From Protonemura montana (lineage: Eukaryota; Arthropoda; Insecta; Plecoptera; Nemouridae): a stretch of DNA of 64,000 nt. This document shows, in pieces, positions 34,360 to 45,645 of this stretch (its first letter is position 1; every line of letters begins with the position of its first letter). A program made the position numbers and the translations under genes. The stretch lies in NCBI GenBank assembly GCA_947568835.1, contig OX387603.1, positions 12,610,651 to 12,674,650 of the forward strand, given 5' to 3'. Under the pieces are notes generated by a model. It was not told the origin of the DNA. It saw only the letters and a list, made by a program, of their open reading frames with translations, and made no database searches.

Positions 34360-37300
34360 TCATAACAAATTGCACGCTCCTCTCAACACGCTTCTCTTTT
34401 TCCGAGACTTTTGTTTACTTGATCCTAAGATGATGGTCCCCTTGCCGTTGTGAGCGGATGGACTAAATGCACCTGAAATTAAACAAAAACGTTAAAAAAA
34501 CAGTGGTATGATACTAAGATTTTTGCTCCTTGTAAATTAGGGGTAAATAATATTCTTAACATTTTGCATCAATTCACAGCATGTAAGTTTAAAAACAATG
34601 ACAGGTTGCACATAGCAATGTAAAGAGACCACTAAACTCAGAACTCAAACTCAAAAAATGGACTAATTGGCCGATAACTTAATTTATTTTTGTTTTATTA
34701 TAGCCCCACATAGCTCATGTAAGGTTATCGTTATCTGTAACAACTGGTGAGTTTCTAGGTGAGATAGTAATTGAAACCAGTGATAGATGGATGCTAATTA
34801 CCAAGAAAAGTATCCTAGATATGCTGGGCATGATAGGATGCATCTGGGAAGTATGCAGCCAAAGTACTAGTGGCTGCATGATACTAATCAAAAATGATTT
34901 GGAAAAATGTGCTAATGACTTTTGCAGCTATTCAAGAGTAGTTTCTAGTGAGATATTAAATAAACCCTGTACTAGATCTACAAAGAAGTTATCATAACTC
35001 GAACAATCCCTAAAAAGCTGCATAAGCCATCAAGGATTGGCAGGTAGTTTTTTTACTGTGGGGCTAAAGCGATGAGCACTGTGGTAAATTTTAGCCCTGG
35101 TCGATTAACTACTTAAAGATATGCGACAATAAGGCTCACAAAAGTGAGCCATTCAGCGTACTTATTGCAAGGGGGTGCATCCCGCCGTTGCCAGCCATTG
35201 AGTACTCCTCTTCCTGAATCTGTAGCTCAGCCAGGCAACTGGCAGCGAGGTGGCGGAACACGGCGTTGACGTTGACATCCTCTTTGACAGAAGTCTGCAG
35301 TAGGCGACAGCCGAGGGCTCGCGCAAGCAGGTCAGCTTCCTCACTGTAACGTGCAAAACAGCAGTTACTTAACAATTTGCTTTTGTACAATTTCTAGACC
35401 TAACCTGTCCCAATTTGTTTTTTTTTATTAAAGTTTCAGGCTTCCAAAGCAAAGATCTAAAAACTTTGTGGAATATTTTTTATTACGACCATTCCAAAAT
35501 AAAGATTGACTAAATTTCGACTTAAAACTGATGCATGGACCAGGGTCGTGTGGAATCTAGCCTTTTGATTTAATGAGAAAACAATATAAAAAGTCTAGCA
35601 CTTACGGGTCGACTACGCTCTGGTCGATCAGATCAATCTTGTTCTGCACCAGAACAGTAGGAATTTCTCCGCACTCGTTCTCTACCTACAAATGTACGAG
35701 AATTCATTTCATTAATGTGTTACATAATGCTGCCTTATCTGAAACTCAATCGTTCTTGTAAAAGTTGCTTAGCTTACAATTTACTGGCATGGCATCTAAT
35801 TTTAATAATTTCTTATATTTCTTGCAACAATAGATATATTATTTGACCATCTTGTCAAAATTGAAAAGAGATACCAATACACAAGCTCCAATCCACAGAT
35901 ACTAAACTATGTTTTTTTCACAAAGCAAAACTGTCACAGCATATAATTTACTATCAATTATGATTAAACCATCGGTTATACTGTCTCATGCAGTTGCAAA
36001 ATTACTGTCACAGTCAAGACTTCTCTACAAGACATCAGACCTAGGTTGGGTCAATTACAATTGAACCTAGACAAAAAAAACAACGTAAGTTGCTTTACTG
36101 TTATTTTTTAGCAATTATTAAATGCAACGGCAAATCAGAGTTTCCGCAATCCAGTGCACCTGTCGGGTCCCAAACGCTAACCAAGTAACCATTGACTTTC
36201 CACCCTTTTTTGTCCTACCTTGAGCTTCCAAGAATGAGCTGCCTCGAACGAATCTCGATCGGTGGTGGAGAAAGCAAGCACGCAGGCCTGAGCTCCACGA
36301 TAGTACGCCTTGGTGATAGCGTCAAACTCTTCCTGACCTGCCGTGTCCCACAGCATCAGTCGAACTTCCTCACCATCCAATCTGTGATTAAAATTAAGTG
36401 ATTAATTGACCAGTATAACCAAGAACTTTACACCGGGATATAAATTGTGACCAAAATTTGTATTTCTGTATTACGTGGTATTACTATATGTCTAGATGAC
36501 TCTAATGAGAAAATATTTTAGTGTTTTTAAGCCAAGTAACAAACTAACCGTAAATCATATATTCATAGACTTTACAGGTAAATTTACGGAAAGTGTTAAC
36601 TGTATTCTTCTTCTACAATTCCCATTTGGCAAATATTTTTATTGACATGTTGTTAAAGTGTGTCAAAATATATTCCAATAACGAGAATTACAAGTATAAC
36701 TTGAAGACACCAGAAAACTGATACAAATGTACCGATAAATATTCTTATCAGTAGCAGGATACCAGGATGATGGGCTAGGATATAATAATGCCCGTGTGGC
36801 ATTGTAGTTTTGCACCCTGCTGTGAGACTTGTGTTACAAGATTCAATACAACAGTACTGGATGATGACAATGGGCAAATCTCAACATGTCACTTATGGGC
36901 AGTGCAAGCATAGCATTCCCCGTCAACCACGTGAGACACTGGTGACTCCAACAAGTAATCTACTGTCGGCATCTCAATACCAAAGCCATATTAACTAGTA
37001 GGCAATACGAATTATTATAGTCATAGGTGCGAGAAATGCAAGAGGATGGTACTTCGTATGGCGGCTTCAACTCTTCAAGGTCGTCATACACTTCGTACAA
37101 GCGCGCAAGCGTGGTCACGTGACTCGTCGGCACCGGCAGCCTGCAGGTTCAACGCACCGATCTGAGGACGTTACTTACTAGATCTCGTGAAATTCATAAT
37201 GATATTATCACGGACCGAGGCAGTTACGTTCCGTAGGTAAAAAAAGGCTTCGCTCCATGAATGCAGCACGAAGTTCGCGCGTTAATTACGTAATAATTTG

Positions 37301-40300
37301 CCAAAATTCGGTTGATCACGTCATATCGCTCGTGGAAGTTTATAGATGCAAGAGATACTACGACTCGTGAGCGGGAAAAGTTGGGCACGACTTGATCCAA
37401 GTTTTTCATTTCTGGTAGTGGTATCGTAGTTGAAGCAGTGTTATACCACGAAGTTGTGACGTTTGGAACGTGAATGCCACCTTTTTTCAATTCTCACTTG
37501 TTACGCGAAAATCGCGACTTTACAGCAGTGGCTTTGCCTCGGAAGGTTAGGGGGAAATGGATCGCCCAGGTCAAAAAATTATTTTCAAATTGAAAATAAT
37601 ATCGTGTCAATTCCGAATTAGGCTGGTCCTCTGTGTTCTAAGAATGTATTTCAGGTGTTTCCTAGCAATTCAGCGATACGTCAAGTCCTTTGCGTCAAGT
37701 TAACCATAGCACTAAGTCGCTACTGTTTTGGAATAAGAACCACCACCACGTTTTTATTCCGCAAAGTAGGTATACAGGTGCTTGGGACCCTGGTATTTCA
37801 GGGTGTTTGGAATACAGTTTTGTCTTAAAAAAGTCATAAAGTCTTAAAAGTCATAAAAATGACTGTGTGCCAGTTGAACTTTTGGTGGTCTTCCGTGTCA
37901 TCCCTCCCCAACAAAAAACAGACCCATTCCCTCCCCATGTAGAAAGCACAGGTGAAGTCAGCAGCACTCATTCCAATATATTATACGCAGCAGTCAGCGA
38001 ACCCTTTCCATTCTCCCACACTACAACACTACCTCAGTCGGGTAATTGTTGTCCTTTTGTGACTCATATGACAGAGCAGTCTGCTTCGATGGAGGTAAAG
38101 AATTCTCCGCTGTGACATTCCAAGAATGGTCAAGAAAGAAGCGGCTATTCTAGTAGAATCTTAAGCGTCCTTCAGCCAAATAGGTAAAGGGTATCGATTG
38201 TTTCTCGGACCCAGTTCTACATTCTAGAAGAATGCTCGTCAATTAGTGTATAAAGGTAATGTAATATGTTGTTGATAATTACTGAAACCGCTAGCTTACC
38301 TATAGCTGGATGCAAACTGATTAACCGATCTGATCAAAGTGTCGTTTATCTTCTTACCAACACGAAAATGAGTGTCCAAGTTGTAGAAAACTCTAAAACT
38401 TCTTTGAAAACTTTACCTATATTATTCGACATACTCAGCAAGTCACGTAAAGAAAAAGAACGTGTGCGGTTATGAAAGAAAAACACAGCTCGCACGTTCT
38501 GTGAGATACAAGTCTCATGCAATATTCATTCTTCTTTTTTTTTATTGGTACTTAATTTATCGTGTCGTACATTTCATGTCGAAAGAGACCTATTTAATTT
38601 TTTGTCGTCGGCGGCACTAAAGACTGGCAAGCATACACGTCTCGCTAGATTATAACAATTCAAATCACATGATAGGTGGGTGTTCCCTACGTCGTACGGG
38701 AACCTTTTCTTCGATCTATCCCCGGCCCCCCGAATCTATATTCTGAATTTCGTTGCACGGCTTGAGCACTTGACCCTTGTGAGGTCATCCAACTGACCCC
38801 CTGGATCGGACGAATAGGTAGGGGGTTACGCTATATTATTAGTTCATAAAAGCGTTATCGCTCTTGCATATCAAATCCAACAAATCTTACATCCCTACGT
38901 AGTCTAGCCAGGCACCTTTGCACGTGACGGCTTTGAAAGTCAAATTGCGCAGACTGATTTCAAGGGTGCTAAGTCAACCCTGACTCTTGAAAATTCGCAG
39001 ATAACATAAAGAATGCGATAAATGGAGTCATATTTGCACTTTGCGTAATCTTGCACATATTTAATTGTATTACTTTTGCCCCATAGTGGGAACTTTCCAT
39101 GCATTCCCCAAACATGTTCCGTCGTAACTCGTAAGGATATCATTTGCTATGGACAATGTATCTTTTAGGTATAGTTATATTGAGATATTTAAAAGTTATG
39201 ACCCGTGTGGAACCAACTATAAATTCTGAAAAAAAAATCAATACCAACATACAAATTGAACAAAATGTTTATTTTGCGTTACAAACTACAGTTATGATTG
39301 GTGTATATGTTCATGTGCCTATACTAAAATGTACGCTGCACTGTTATGCACCACACATGATTATATCGCCCAAATCGTGTGACATGCACCTGCTAAGGGG
39401 AAACACACATGCAGTAAAATATCTTGATAGTTTTATGTTCCCGTGTTCTTCCTTGACAGTAGCACATTGACCTTGCTCATTCCAATATGGCGAGTCAAAT
39501 GTTAAATTGGCTTCCATACCCAGGCGTTCAAGCATAATATAAGCAAGACGGTCTTTGAGCAAGACTGTGGTAATTTCTGAGTGCGGACAATGTAAAGCGA
39601 CGTGGTACCTTCGTAGCTTCATACTCCAACGACCAACGCAAACACTAATAGGCAAAAAGTATAAAGTAATAGCTACGCGCGACCGCTGAAGAGAATAGTG
39701 TTTATTTAGGTTTTCTACCTCTAAAAAGGTACCCACACACATTTTTGTATACCAATTATCAAGCATGTCGTATTCTTGTGATTTATAAACTGAAATGACG
39801 TACCAAATGTGTTGGCATTTCGGCAGCAGCTTCAGATAGAATATGATAAATTTACTTTAGATTATATCTAGAGGGTTTCAGATTAGAGGGTTTTCTTTTG
39901 TCTAGGAAAATAACTTTTACTTCTTGGGGTCGTTATGTGCTATCCTTGCGGTTTTTGCCTATTTCCAGTAACTCCATCCACCCAAGTTTCACCTGCAAGC
40001 AAATCGGTCACTTCCATAATGTTTCTTCGGTCGTCAATCCCGTCCCAATAAGTGATGAAAGCTGTCGATTTAATTGATAGCCAATGAGCATGAGAGCTGG
40101 CAAAGAAAGCTAATTCATAATAATAGCTTAATCGAATAGAATTAGTATGTTCTCGGTATCGTTTAATGGTTAATATGGGTATTTAAAATTAAACAATTTC
40201 TTTCAAATAAGAACAGCCAAGTCACAAGAAATTACGTAAAACGATTAGTAAGTTAATTAATTAAGAAATAGGGTGAATAGTCAGCCATGTAAGTAAAGGG

Positions 40301-43300
40301 AAAATCTCACAATGTTACCCAGACGCAATTTAACAGGTTATCACTCCCATGCCAGCGAAATAAGTCTTCGCGAAATTGAAATAAAAAAAGAAAACTCGCT
40401 AATAACTCAATTGTACGAAATAGTCGATTTGCGACACAACACAGAAAAATCGATTAATAACATGATGACTAATAACAAACATTTTGCCAGGCACAAAGCG
40501 ATTTCATTCCTCCTGTCAGTGTCAGTCTGATATTAATTGCTGTATCGACTTTACATGCAATGACTGTTTTGTCCCCGATGAAGGGTGCCTCCCTACCTTG
40601 CACCGAAACGCAACGGGGGAATTACTAGAAACTAGGTCCCAGGGGGCCTTTGGTTTTGGGGACTTTAACGGGAATAATTAATACAAATTGTTTGTAAACT
40701 AGCTGCTGGAAATTTTTACACAAATAAGACATTTTTGACTAAGTTCAAAGATTGATAAATTGATTCGTGGTGTTTACTGACGCACTGTTTTGACAACGCC
40801 CCACTGTCAAAACCGTGGCATGAGATGGAATCATTTTGGTAGTTGTGCATTGGTTTAATTATCTATTGTTAAATTAGGTACACATTAGGAATTAGGTATT
40901 TCAACTCAAAAAATTGCGACAGCTTGCGACAGCGAGAGGCAACATTTCTCTATTCCAAACTATAAGAAACAATAAGTCTGGTGGACTCCAACCAGTGTCC
41001 ACTGCTGCTAGACAGTCAAAATCAAAGATAGATACGTCAAAACCGTCCAAACAATAATTTGTCCATGGGCGATGCATATGCTATGCAATAAATTTTCAAC
41101 AAAATGTAACAAATATTGCTGTATAAAAATAAATATCTTTGTTTGAAAATAATACATCTTGGAAACTTGCAAAAACGTTCACAAGTCACGTCGAGAAAGA
41201 TGGTACTTCTCGCAATTGCATGTAAGCCCAAACAACCTCCTATCAGCGTCGATGTGTTCATTAATCAATCGTTATTATCAGTGATCACGCTATATCGAAC
41301 AGACATTGCAGGCAGCAACACCGAACCACTATAATGCTAATTTTAAACTGTCTTCGTGAAAAAAATGGGCGTCACATGACTAATTTACCGACAAAAATTA
41401 AGGATGCTAAAGCGGAGTCCCCGTCGTTTCGATTTCATTTCGTTACCCGCAACGATTTATATACTTTCATGTATCGAAATTTTGAGTCGTGATCATTAAA
41501 TTGCTTACGTTTGATTAAAATAACTGCCGCAAGCGTCATCGGGTGGCTTCTGCCATTACCACATTGTACCGGCTCGTTTGCTCAGCAGAAGGTTTAACAC
41601 TAACGTTGGCCCTCTGACTTAACATACAAACTCAATGCTTGTACCCGGTTGTTTGCAATTTGTTTTACTAATAAATGTATTCGAGTAGATGACTATCAAC
41701 ACGGTACGGGCAATCGATAGCTAACGGATGAACAGCTAGTAGCGATAATGTGTGTGCAAATAGTGCTAAAAAAATCATACTCGGTTGGCCAAGCATAGCA
41801 TAGCACTATCGCGATCGAATCGATCAAGCTGAAAACACTGTAGCTCTTACGTTTATTCCCTTCTAACCCACGTACGTAACTACAAACATGTTTTTCCTCA
41901 AAAAATGTGACGAGAAAATATCATCCATGCACCTACAATGAAGTTGCTTTATAATTCATTGTTATATTGGACCTACATTGATTTCATTAAAAAAATATTT
42001 TTTATTTTAGGAATCCAGCCCCGGACGTTTTCCAACTCACGCATTATATTACTTTGCTGACATGATAGCTATTTTAAATCTTATTGTATTGTATCCTCCC
42101 CTAAATAAACTTTAGTGCCTAGCACATGAAGTAATGATTCCTCCTCACGTGTTTATGATCGATTTCAAATGCACATTACATGACTCATACTCAACCAAAC
42201 TCAAAATTGTTGTGTGTGTGTGTTTGTGTGGATGTGTGTGTGTGTAGATGTGTTAAAAATTAATTCAAATGAAAAGGTCGCCAGCGCTGTAGTCTGATCG
42301 ACCGATGTATTTTATGACATTGTCGAATCAAATATGATCGCGTTTATTGATTTCTTGCCACGGTGGACATACAATGCCATTGAACCATGAGAGTCTTGGA
42401 AAAGCTGGTTAGGTGAGCAAGAAAAATGCATAACATGGAGTAATAAATTACCCGATGCCGTGCAGTAAGAGGGTGGCGTTGCATGTTCCTTTAATACCAT
42501 CGTAATGTCGACAATACGGGTTACTGTAAAATAATCTCTGGCCAGAAACTGATATTCACGAAATATTACTAGGAACTGATTTGCCTGTGACGATGTGCTG
42601 AATATTGCTGAGCCTAGGTAATAAATTTGAGCAGGAACTTTACGTTATTTTATGTGCAAGTGGCACGGTAAGAAACAATAATGGGTGGGTCAGTGTGGTA
42701 TTACTTACTTACATGCATGCATTACGGTGCAATTTGCGTAAACAATACCTTAACTTGAACTTGAAAGGGCGCTGGGTAAAGATAAATATTGCAAATAAGT
42801 GGTTTTTTTAAGTATATATTTGAGTTTGTACTTGCCAATCAAAATGTGATCGTACATTTTCACTAAGAAAGTACGCGGGTATTTAAGGAATATTATATGA
42901 CAGCCACTCTCAGATATATCATAGAAATTTGACCTTGTCTAAACACAGATGGCAATTCTCTACCTGATGATCTCAGAAATGTTGAGACATTTTTAGATTT
43001 TAAGACAAGGCTAAAAAGAATTTTATACCATTGGCGATTATGCTTTATGATTATAACGATGACTAGACTTAAAGGAACATTTTGACAATTTATCACATGC
43101 AGCACATGTATATTATAGCTAAATAAATAAATACGGTAAATAAAACAGAAAAGCACGTGTCTTGGCCGAAGACATCTTCACTAAGACGTCAAGTTGTCAG
43201 TGAAGATTTTCCTAAACACATTTTAAGCTGCGTCTTCTAATGGTCAAAGATCCACGACCTTCACGCAAGGAAAATAATGACCCCGGCAGCTTCTCGGCTT

Positions 43301-44912
43301 CAGAGGTGTTAGAATTTTGGAGATAATTGGCTAATTTATTCGGAAAATTTAATTGGCTACACCACGATTCACTAGAAGTACTAATTGGCTGAGATTCCAT
43401 CCATACAATCTCATATCAAGTATTCAATTTGAGAACACGATTTCGTCTAGAGCTTCACTGTCATAACAACACAGCATAACAAGTTCAAACAAATTACGTT
43501 GAAGGTGCGATTGATTATTGATGTTAAGACATATTGTGTTGACATAGTTCCTTAGGCACTGGTCTATTTACATTGATTTTCATGGAAATCGGAGATCCTT
43601 CTCTAGCGGTTAACCAAATTTTCGAATATTTTGCTGTCTTTTCAATTGATTTGTCGTTGATGAGACTGAACGACTTTCAGTATAAGTCGTAGCGGCAAAT
43701 CAAGTTGGTACATCGTATTTTTTTTGCACGGGGGAAACGTCTATGTCAGGGGTGAGTCTGATAGTGAATGAGAGTCGCATTCATGTTGTTCATATGTCTT
43801 TGAGAGCCTCATAGTTGGAAATTTTAATCAAAATAATGAAAATAATTTACGCCACAGAAAAATAAAAAATAATCTTATGTGAATAATACACTAAAATCGT
43901 CTCAAAAAGCCAGTGTCCAAGTAGCTCAATGGGTTAAAGCAACACCCGCGATAGGTGGAGATCGGGGTTCGAGTCCCCGATCATCAATTTTTGAGATGGT
44001 TAAAGTGTTCATAATAATAAATTCTTTCGTGAGATTAATTTTCAATGCCCAGAGTCAGTTTTACTGCTATGGCTGTCATGAGCAACTTTTGTGAGTGGGA
44101 GAGATGGGGCGGGGGCACATACGTTTTCTTTCTACATTTTCTATGTCATTTTCTTGAGAGGGATTGAGTTGCATAATTTTGTCATCTTGATTCTTATCGA
44201 GAGGGAAGAAATGACGACGAAAGGCGTACAAAAAGAGGTTAAGAAGGTTATAGATTCAAGCAAATCTATGGGTTTTGAGAATATACATTTGGATGATGTA
44301 GCATCACCACGAGCTTCATTTTTAAAGCCATACAATCATTGTAAATTTATAAACTTTATAAATTTTAAGAAATTGACTGTCACATATATCATGTATACCC
44401 TGATCACATTGACAATAAACAAATTATTATTATTATTATTATTATTATTGTCATCAAAAATATTCGTGAAAAAAACCAATGGGAGCTGCACAGGAATCAA
44501 AAACCAGTGTAAGTCTTGATAGGCCAACGACTTCACAATTTCGTCTACTCTTCCTGAGAGATTGACTGTAGAGATTGGAGGTTTAATACTTTGAATAAAT
44601 TCAAGAAATTAAAGAAGCCCAGTTTCTTTAAAAATTAAAACCACTGAGTTTATAGATAAGATAAAATGTACAATACTCTAAAAGCCACTAAGTATAGAGA
44701 AAACATTTGCATTTACAAACTCTAAAGGAGACCCCCAATGCTATTTGCATTACTCACTCTATATGCCTTTCCAGAAAGTCGACTCCAATCGTCTTCTTAT
44801 AGTCTTTGGTATAGGTGCCCTTGCAGTATCTCTGGATCATGCTGGACTTCCCAACAGCGCCATTGCCAACTATGACAATCTTCAGCGCCACCTCCAGTTC
44901 CTCTTCCCTCAT
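34360..44912 (-). CDS. Rab23: Rab23 small GTPase, complete, five coding exons
   Basis: Ras-family GTPase acting in vesicle traffic; in vertebrates a negative regulator of Hedgehog signalling linked to cilia, in flies a planar polarity factor. Exons in transcript order: 44912-44758, 36381-36219, 35685-35606, 35343-35162, 34472-34360. Phases join, giving 230 residues (human 237). Seen: P-loop GNGAVGKSS, switch I region KKTIGVDFLER, WDTAGQEEF (G3), NKID (G4) and TSVKED (G5). The fourth exon reads through to a stop near 35136 with no prenylation motif. Splicing at its internal GTACGC (35161) to the exon at 34472 is in phase and gives a basic tail (KQKSRKKRS) ending in Cys-Asn-Leu-Leu, a CAAX box fit for geranylgeranylation; I chose this model. 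The first intron is 8.4 kb. Confidence 0.94.
40575..40609 (+). other. Hammerhead-ribozyme-like core, degenerate
   Basis: CCGATGA (one change from the CTGATGA core) is followed by a perfect 5-bp stem (GGTGC at 40584-40588 with GCACC at 40600-40604) and then GAAAC. Hammerhead motifs are known in Penelope-like and other retroelement ends. The flanking stems and cleavage site are not convincing, so this may be chance or a decayed retroelement end. Confidence 0.25.
42208..42252. repeat. (TG)n imperfect microsatellite
   Basis: TG dinucleotide repeats with a few interruptions, in the first intron of Rab23. Confidence 0.8.
42940..43150 (+). mobile_element. 3' end of a non-LTR retrotransposon, plus strand
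   Basis: The plus frame reads N-S-L-P-D-D-L-R-N-V-E then FLDFKTRLKRIL (about 42953-43030). This is a typical ORF2 C-terminus, where the LP-ELR motif is followed by a helix ending the reverse transcriptase ORF. A short AT-rich 3' end with AAATAAATAAAT near 43120 follows. It is 5'-truncated and lies in the Rab23 first intron, antisense to the gene. Confidence 0.65.
43911..43995 (+). mobile_element. tRNA-headed SINE copy, plus strand
   Basis: AAGTAGCTCAATGGGTTAAA (A-box region), GCAACACCCGCGATAGGTGG and a good T-arm (CGGGG TTCGAGT CCCCG) with B-box, then CATCAATTTTTGA. It matches the minus-strand copy at 28022-28110 beyond the tRNA-like part. The anticodon loop lacks the invariant T33 and no acceptor stem pairs, so it is a SINE rather than a functional tRNA gene. 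Confidence 0.7.
44260..44449 (+). mobile_element. Probable retroelement 3' end with (ATT)n tail
   Basis: A short AT-rich segment reading GACAATAAACAA runs directly into (ATT)n at 44423-44449. The same AATAAAC-(ATT)n ending occurs in inverse orientation at 53415, which suggests a shared retroelement terminus. No coding sequence is certain here. Confidence 0.45.
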
Positions 44913-45207
44913 GGCGTCGTCTGGCGTCGCCCCTTGCTAAGGAAGGCGTCTAGCCGCGGGCGCCGCGACGCCGCCTCGTGCTAAGTCTCTCTTGCAGCGA
45001 CGTCATATTGGTGTCGGCGCTGCACCTAAAATTATTGAAAATATTTCAGATTTAAGTACGAACAGGTGCATGGGTTGTCACATGTCTAGCACAAGTATAT
45101 GTTCTCAAGAATGATGAACTCCTAAAACATTTTTGAACAGGCGATGGTCGCCAAGCATATCGAATGATCGAAAATATATAATTTTGGAATTTCAGGAAAT
45201 TACCGAA
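44913..45207. other. 5' flank of Rab23
   Basis: GC-rich just upstream of the minus-strand start codon (GCGGGCGCCGCGACGCCGCC near 44957), which fits a 5' UTR/promoter. No core promoter element was assigned. Confidence 0.45.
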
Positions 45208-45645
45208 CGGTTTGGCATGTTGGAAACACCGGTTCTCGGGGGACACCGAAGTTAAGCAACACTACGCTGAGTCAGGCTTTGGATGGGTGACCATCATCCA
45301 TATGACCAGTTCTGTTCGGGAGAGAGGCTGGAGGGATGAATTTTAGTTCAGCAACTTTATTCGCCTTGCTTATCAACCTCTCGGCAGCATGGATTTGTGG
45401 AAGAATCCTGTTGTTCGCGTTGTACCGTCCTTCGAAAGGGACGTTAAGCCGGTGGCCCCTTCGGTGCTATTCGACAGGAGTAGGCTACGTGCTGGCACCG
45501 GGTTTCCTTTTCTCCCTTCTAAGCTAGGTTAGGTTCATCATAATCCTCATTGTCATCCTTTCATTCACCGACGCCATTAGACCAGTGCCGCAGGACCAGT
45601 TGTCAAAACAGTGCGTCGCTAAACCCTTAATAATCATCATCAAAC
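45208..45645 (+). mobile_element. 5S rRNA-derived SINE, near full-length copy C
   Basis: Near full-length match to copy B at 11189: head GGTTTGGCATGTTGGAAAC, CACCGGTTCTCGG, ACCGAAGTTAAGCAACACTA and TTTGGATGGGTGACCATC. The body and tail are shared (GTACCGTCCTTCGAAAGGGA, CGACAGGAGTAGGCTACG, AAGCTAGGTTAGGTTC, CACCGACGCCATTAGACC, GTCAAAACAGTGCGTCGC). It lies about 300 bases upstream of the Rab23 start codon in opposite orientation, so its Pol III-type head could transcribe away from Rab23. Confidence 0.85.

Larger units (their letters stand above)
36382..44757. other. 8.4 kb first intron of Rab23
   Basis: Mostly AT-rich noncoding DNA. It holds a non-LTR retrotransposon 3' end at about 42940-43150, a tRNA-headed SINE at 43911, a (TG)n tract, an (ATT)n tail and a hammerhead-like motif near 40575. 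A GC-richer patch at 37030-37165 is open on both strands but was not recognised as an exon. Confidence 0.6.

Noticed and set aside
39344-39766. 140-codon minus-strand open frame in the Rab23 intron
   Set aside because: No recognisable motif or hydrophobic pattern typical of a family. An opposing frame of similar length is also open, so coding is unsupported.
43911-43995. A functional tRNA gene
   Set aside because: The T-arm is good, but there is no pairing acceptor stem, the anticodon loop lacks T33, and a second diverged copy shares non-tRNA 3' sequence.
45336-45527. 63-codon plus-strand open frame
   Set aside because: It lies wholly inside the 5S-SINE copy C.
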